From: Hydractinia symbiolongicarpus
Taxonomy: Eukaryota > Cnidaria > Hydrozoa > Anthoathecata > Hydractiniidae
Length of the DNA stretch: 64,000 bases
Reading direction: 5' to 3'
Assembly (NCBI RefSeq): GCF_029227915.1
Contig: NC_079885.1
Coordinates: 20,223,001-20,287,000, forward strand
A program made the position numbers and the translations under genes. Position 1 is the stretch's first letter, and every line of letters begins with the position of its first letter. Under the pieces are notes generated by a model, which was not told the DNA's origin, did no database searches, and was given only the letters and a program-made list of their open reading frames with translations. Below, one piece after another: positions 60,150 to 64,000 of the stretch.

Positions 60150-60300
60150 ATCTATCAATCCATTTATATTTATATGACTAATAAGTACACCATTGGAACC
60201 AGAAAGATTTCCAACCAGTTGATCATGAACAATAATCATGTTGGGATACCAGTTTTACAAGTAGATAAGTGTTTGTGATTGATGTTCTTCTTTGTAAAAT

Positions 60301-61192
60301 CCACATCCATTATAACATAAGATCTTGAGTAAAAACCAATTACACAAAATTCAACCACTAGGAAAATCTGTGCAACACTTTTCTACTATGCTAGAGTTAC
60401 AGCAAGTGTCAAGCTGGTAAGACTAATAATTGGCACCAAAAGTCTTTTGGCCGTGTCAACACTTTCACGGTTTACGCAGTTGATTCACTTGAACTAAACT
60501 CGATAAGTTATCAACCGAAAAAAATACATTAACCAAACAAAAACAGACTATTAGCCAATCATAACGACTAACTAGCCAATCACAACAACAAACTCACATT
60601 ATTAGCCAGTCACAAAAAACTTACATTAACTGTTTCTTTCCATTGGTTTTTCGTTTCTTCAGGTGTGTATGTTTTTAAACCGTAGTTTGAACGCACCGGT
60701 TCATTATCTTCGTGCGGCATTTTTAAACTGTTCTCAGTAAATCATAAGACGCAAATTAATTTGACGTCATGACGCAAAGCGAATCAAGTTATGACGCGAT
60801 ATTGCGAAGAAATGTTCAAACAGTCTTTCGGGGATGTATTTTTGCCAGGGAAGCATTGTAAACATTCAATAATACAATAGTTTATACACATTTAGGGTTG
60901 GGGTTTTTCTTTCGCAATGGACATGCACACGCATTTTGGCACGTAAGAAATATAAGAAACAAATGACAAGAATAAAAAGATTAACTTTAGTGCCTTTGTG
61001 ATCTTGTGTTTATAAAAAGTCTATAAACTTCATTGACAATCATTATGCCCTATTTTGTCCTCCTTTTATCTGCTGAACCACCAGCATTTAGCCTCGGCTG
61101 ATTTTTGTTTGCACTGGGATACCTCAAGATCTTTTGCGCCATCGCTTGCGTGTTTGTTACGGTTGTGATGAAAAGATATAGATGAGAAAATA
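60301..61192. other. Possible LINE 5' region, no gene seen
   Basis: Contains three spaced occurrences of tagccaatca/tagccagtca near 60,550-60,615. No ORF1-like protein is seen. Confidence 0.4.
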
Positions 61193-61885
61193 CAGTGGAA
61201 TCCCGTTAAAGCGGACACCATTGGGACCAAAAAAACTGTCCGCTTTAACGGGATGTCCGCTTTATAGAGAGTTTGTGTCGTATTTTATTTTAGATGGGAT
61301 TTTGACCGAAAAAGGTTATTTATGCTTTACTGGGCTTAAAGTAAGAAGTTAAGAGGCTAGGATTTGAGGGTATATAAGCTATATTCAGAAACATTAATCA
61401 AACGTTACAAGAAAAAGTCTTTGATAGAGACTTGCTTCTTGCATTTAATTTGTAGATCCTCAATCTTTTTTGTAACTGCCGTCAGCATTTTTTGACTTTC
61501 TTCATCGAAGACGGTACAACGGCGCATTTTGTCCATTGGCCCTTACAAAGCTGTGTCTTTTACAGAAAGGTGTATTAAAAAGATTTTAAACTCTGTTGAT
61601 AAAAAAGTTAGAAAATGTCTGAAATAAGAATAAAAATTTCGTTACAAAATCTTTGTTTCCATTTTTTGTTTTGTACTGTCCGCTTTTCAGGGAGTCTTCA
61701 TAGGGAAAATATTAATTTGGTTCAAAATAAATCGTCCGCTTTAACGAGTGTCCGCTTTATGACTGTCCGCTTTATAGAGAGTTTTTTATAAGAGTTTGAC
61801 TTAAAATCAGTCCGTTCCAAGTGCTAGTGTCCGCTTTAACGGGCTGTCCGCTTTAGAGGGTGTCCGCTTTAACGGGATTCCACTG
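61193..61885 (-). mobile_element. pogo/Tigger-type MITE, 693 bp, TA duplication
   Basis: The ends cagtggaatcccgttaaagc... are inverted at the right end for about 27 bp, and TA flanks both sides (61191-61192 and 61886-61887). The motif gtccgcttta recurs many times inside both ends, probably transposase binding sites. The interior keeps a small coding relic of the parent transposase. Confidence 0.85.
61405..61536 (-). pseudogene. C-terminal tail of a Tigger-like transposase
   Basis: A 43-codon minus frame ends KKQVSIKDFFL. Transposases of pogo/Tigger elements commonly end in a similar I-x-DFF tail, and the position inside Tigger-type terminal repeats supports this. The rest of the gene has been deleted, so this methionine is not a real start. 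Confidence 0.5.
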
Positions 61886-61887
61886 TA

Positions 61888-63009
61888 TAATAAGTACGAA
61901 ATTGTTTATTTTGTCGTATATGATGTGTGCTTGGCCTATTCGGCGTTGGTCGTGGTAAAGAGAGCCACAAAAAAATTTTTTGCCTGTCAATTATGCTTTT
62001 GAGTAGCTAGGCTCTTCTACGCCTATGTTATTCTGACCTTGGTGGCTTGTCTGGGTAGATGATATAGGAATTTTGGTTAGGCGTGAGTTTTGAATAAAAC
62101 TGGCCAGTTGGATGGCGTTTGGTTGATTTTAAAAGAAGGTAAGTACAGTTTATGAAACAGAGATATATAAAAAACGTAACCGGCTAATATTTAGCTGCGC
62201 CTAACAAATCACTTTACATATCTACCACAAAAACCCTTCCAGGGTACAGTCCAATGGTTCAAGAAGGTAACTTTCGACTTGCTATCTAGTTAAATCCTCA
62301 TGTATTTGTAACTTAAGGTATGCCAGGAAATATTTTGTTTAAAATCGTTCAGTTAAGGCCATAAAAATGTATCTACATAGTTTAAGTTATTTAAGGGTTA
62401 TAGTTATTTGTCATGGTATTTCGTACCAAAACGCCCAGCATAAATTGAACTAAGAAAAATACAATTTTTAGAGCTCTGCATATTTAGTTGTCAATGCCAA
62501 AAAGTATATTGTGCGAAACGTCTCTACTGTAATACTAATATCTACAGCTGTATCAAGAGGTCAGTAGAGCACGTTCCCCTGTCCTTCCTCCCTTAAGTTA
62601 ATGTGGGAACCAAGCAACCATTTGTCGAAAAGAGTTTAAGGGCTGGAAATAAATGTAATGTTAGACTCAACAATTTTGGTCATGTTGTTTTTATTAATGT
62701 AGCTAAGTTCTATATATTCACAACAGATACAAGTTTATATCTATGATGTAAAAGTTCATAAGGGCTTTGTTTTTATGCAAAGTAGGATCACCAAGGAAGA
62801 AGCACTGTTAGAATTAATAATACTTTTCGTTAGCCTGTGGAAAATGTCATGGAGTTTACCTATCGTACAAATTGATTGTATCGCAATCTCGTACAGCCTT
62901 CTCCCCCTCTTAGCATAAAGTCTTGAAAATAAGTTGGACGGGGTTGATTAGCATGAAGACTGCGATTTTAATGTTGTTTCTGTCGGTATTTAAATCAGCT
63001 AATACGAGG
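61888..63009. other. No gene seen
   Basis: AT-rich; short ORFs without motifs. Confidence 0.45.
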
Positions 63010-63136
63010 ACACACCCGTCGCAAAAATGTTGACCAAATGTATCGTATATGTTATATAGTGGATTCGTGGCAAGGTTTTTTCTCGCACACACACACACAC
63101 ACACACGCAGATACACAACAGGTATTATTAACATAG
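63010..63136 (-). mobile_element. Helitron-like 5' half with expanded CA microsatellite
   Basis: The minus strand reads tatgttaataatacctgttg, then (tg)n, then tacgatacatttggtcaaca and tttttgcgacgggtgtg. This follows the order seen in the 193-bp element at 52,122. The 3' hairpin end is missing. A pure (CA)n run lies at about 63,087-63,107. Confidence 0.45.
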
Positions 63137-64000
63137 CGATGCTCTTCGTAATAAATATAATATGAAAGAAGAAACAGAGAAATCAAAAGTATGAGAATTG
63201 TTGGTGGAAAAGGGGTTACTCTATGAGCTGTTAGACCGCCTCCACCTAAAACTAACCTTCTCCACTTCCCACTAACACCTTTAACGTAAGTTCGAAGCAA
63301 TCTTACAATATGTATTTACTATTTTTATGCTGTTGTGAGTGAGTCTGTGAGTAAAAACTTTATCTAAGGTGTGGCGCGACGTGATTGTAAAATCGTGAAT
63401 TGGTTATTCAAAAATCCTATAAAAAACAAAACTCATTTGTAGTAAACACCCCCGTCCAAATAAAACAGAACTCTAAAACTACCTCCTTATACAGTTGTAG
63501 TTTTTTAGCCTAGTGTTCCTTTCGCTCTAAACCGTACCGGGGTGCACCCAATGCGCGTCACCGAGTTCTCTCAGTTCAATCAGTTTAGCTTGTTTAAATA
63601 CAGCGGAACCGTCGGATATAAGAAAATATCTGCGGAGGAAACTTTTATTATTGTTTGCATCTGTAATCGATTTATGATGTTATCTTCTCGAAATGTGATG
63701 TTTGTTTTGTTTCACTATGTTTGACTTACTCGTTCGTTCTTTATTATTGCTAACAATGATGTTTTTTCCTCATGTTTGCTGTGTCATGACATTAAAGGGG
63801 ATCAAAGAAAAAATGGATAGAAAAAAGTTAATTTCTTATTGAAAGTCCACAGTTACGAGGAGATTAAATCAGATAGAAACGAAAATTGGTTGTCATAAAA
63901 TGTATTTTTTATTTACAGAAGCTGTCTGATAGAAGTTTTTCAGAGAATATTAAAGGTAAAAAGTACTTTATTTAGACTTAAGCGACTTTTGTGTACGTTC
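63137..64000. other. No gene seen
   Basis: A 60-codon ORF (63542-63724) starts in slightly GC-richer DNA and could be part of an exon, but no domain or neighbour supports it. Confidence 0.35.

Larger units (their letters stand above)
57200..60300 (-). mobile_element. Decayed non-LTR retrotransposon (LINE), endonuclease plus reverse transcriptase
   Basis: Read on the minus strand. The ORF2 start region near 60,290-60,190 (GVLISHININGL) is followed, after a SINE insertion, by apurinic-type endonuclease sequence at 59782-59570 (NFDILAITETHLS). Non-coding-looking remains and a triplicated 155-bp segment come next, then the reverse transcriptase at 58011-57229. Stops and shifts occur throughout, for example just before the RT frame. 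The C-terminal thumb and 3' UTR seen in the LINE at 38 kb are missing. Confidence 0.75.

Noticed and set aside
63087-63107. (CA)n run as a regulatory element
   Set aside because: A simple microsatellite inside a decayed Helitron-like 5' half; nothing suggests regulation.

Overview
The window is animal nuclear DNA, AT-rich outside its first 18 kb, with short GT-AG introns, many transposon relics and few host genes. A fibrinogen-domain lectin and an orphan rhodopsin-class receptor, together with abundant Harbinger, hAT, Helitron, pogo/Tigger, LINE and SINE relics, suggest a cnidarian, probably a hydrozoan. That placement is an inference, since no mitochondrial or rRNA marker is present.

Region 1 (1 to about 17,990) is one tandem array with a unit of about 268.5 bp, roughly 68 units. 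Each unit carries a 74-nt tRNA-Asn(GUU)-like sequence on the minus strand. About fifteen copies can fold as full cloverleafs. The rest are structurally broken relatives interleaved with them in a dimeric (about 537 bp) higher-order pattern. Blocks of 10, 11 and 15 units have been duplicated, and units decay toward the right edge. The many short ORFs here are tRNA and spacer read in translation, not genes.

Region 2 (18-34 kb) is transposon-rich: foldback elements and MITEs, a decayed PIF/Harbinger pair (Myb/SANT-like gene and DDE transposase), a tRNA-derived SINE, long hairpins and repeats, and a nearly intact 2.97-kb hAT element with terminal inverted repeats, an intron and one nonsense codon.

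Region 3 (34-51 kb) holds the host genes: an intronless class A GPCR (minus), an intact secreted fibrinogen-related protein (plus) and, 6.3 kb further on, its broken paralogue. Between them lie the 3' end of a LINE and tiny Helitron-like elements.

Region 4 (51-64 kb) contains a head-to-tail run of Helitron-like elements, an unrecognised Cys-containing ORF, a second SINE-like family, a 271-bp pure ACAG microsatellite, a decayed LINE interrupted by a SINE, and a pogo/Tigger-type MITE that still encodes the apparent tail of its parent transposase. The rest shows no gene I can support.
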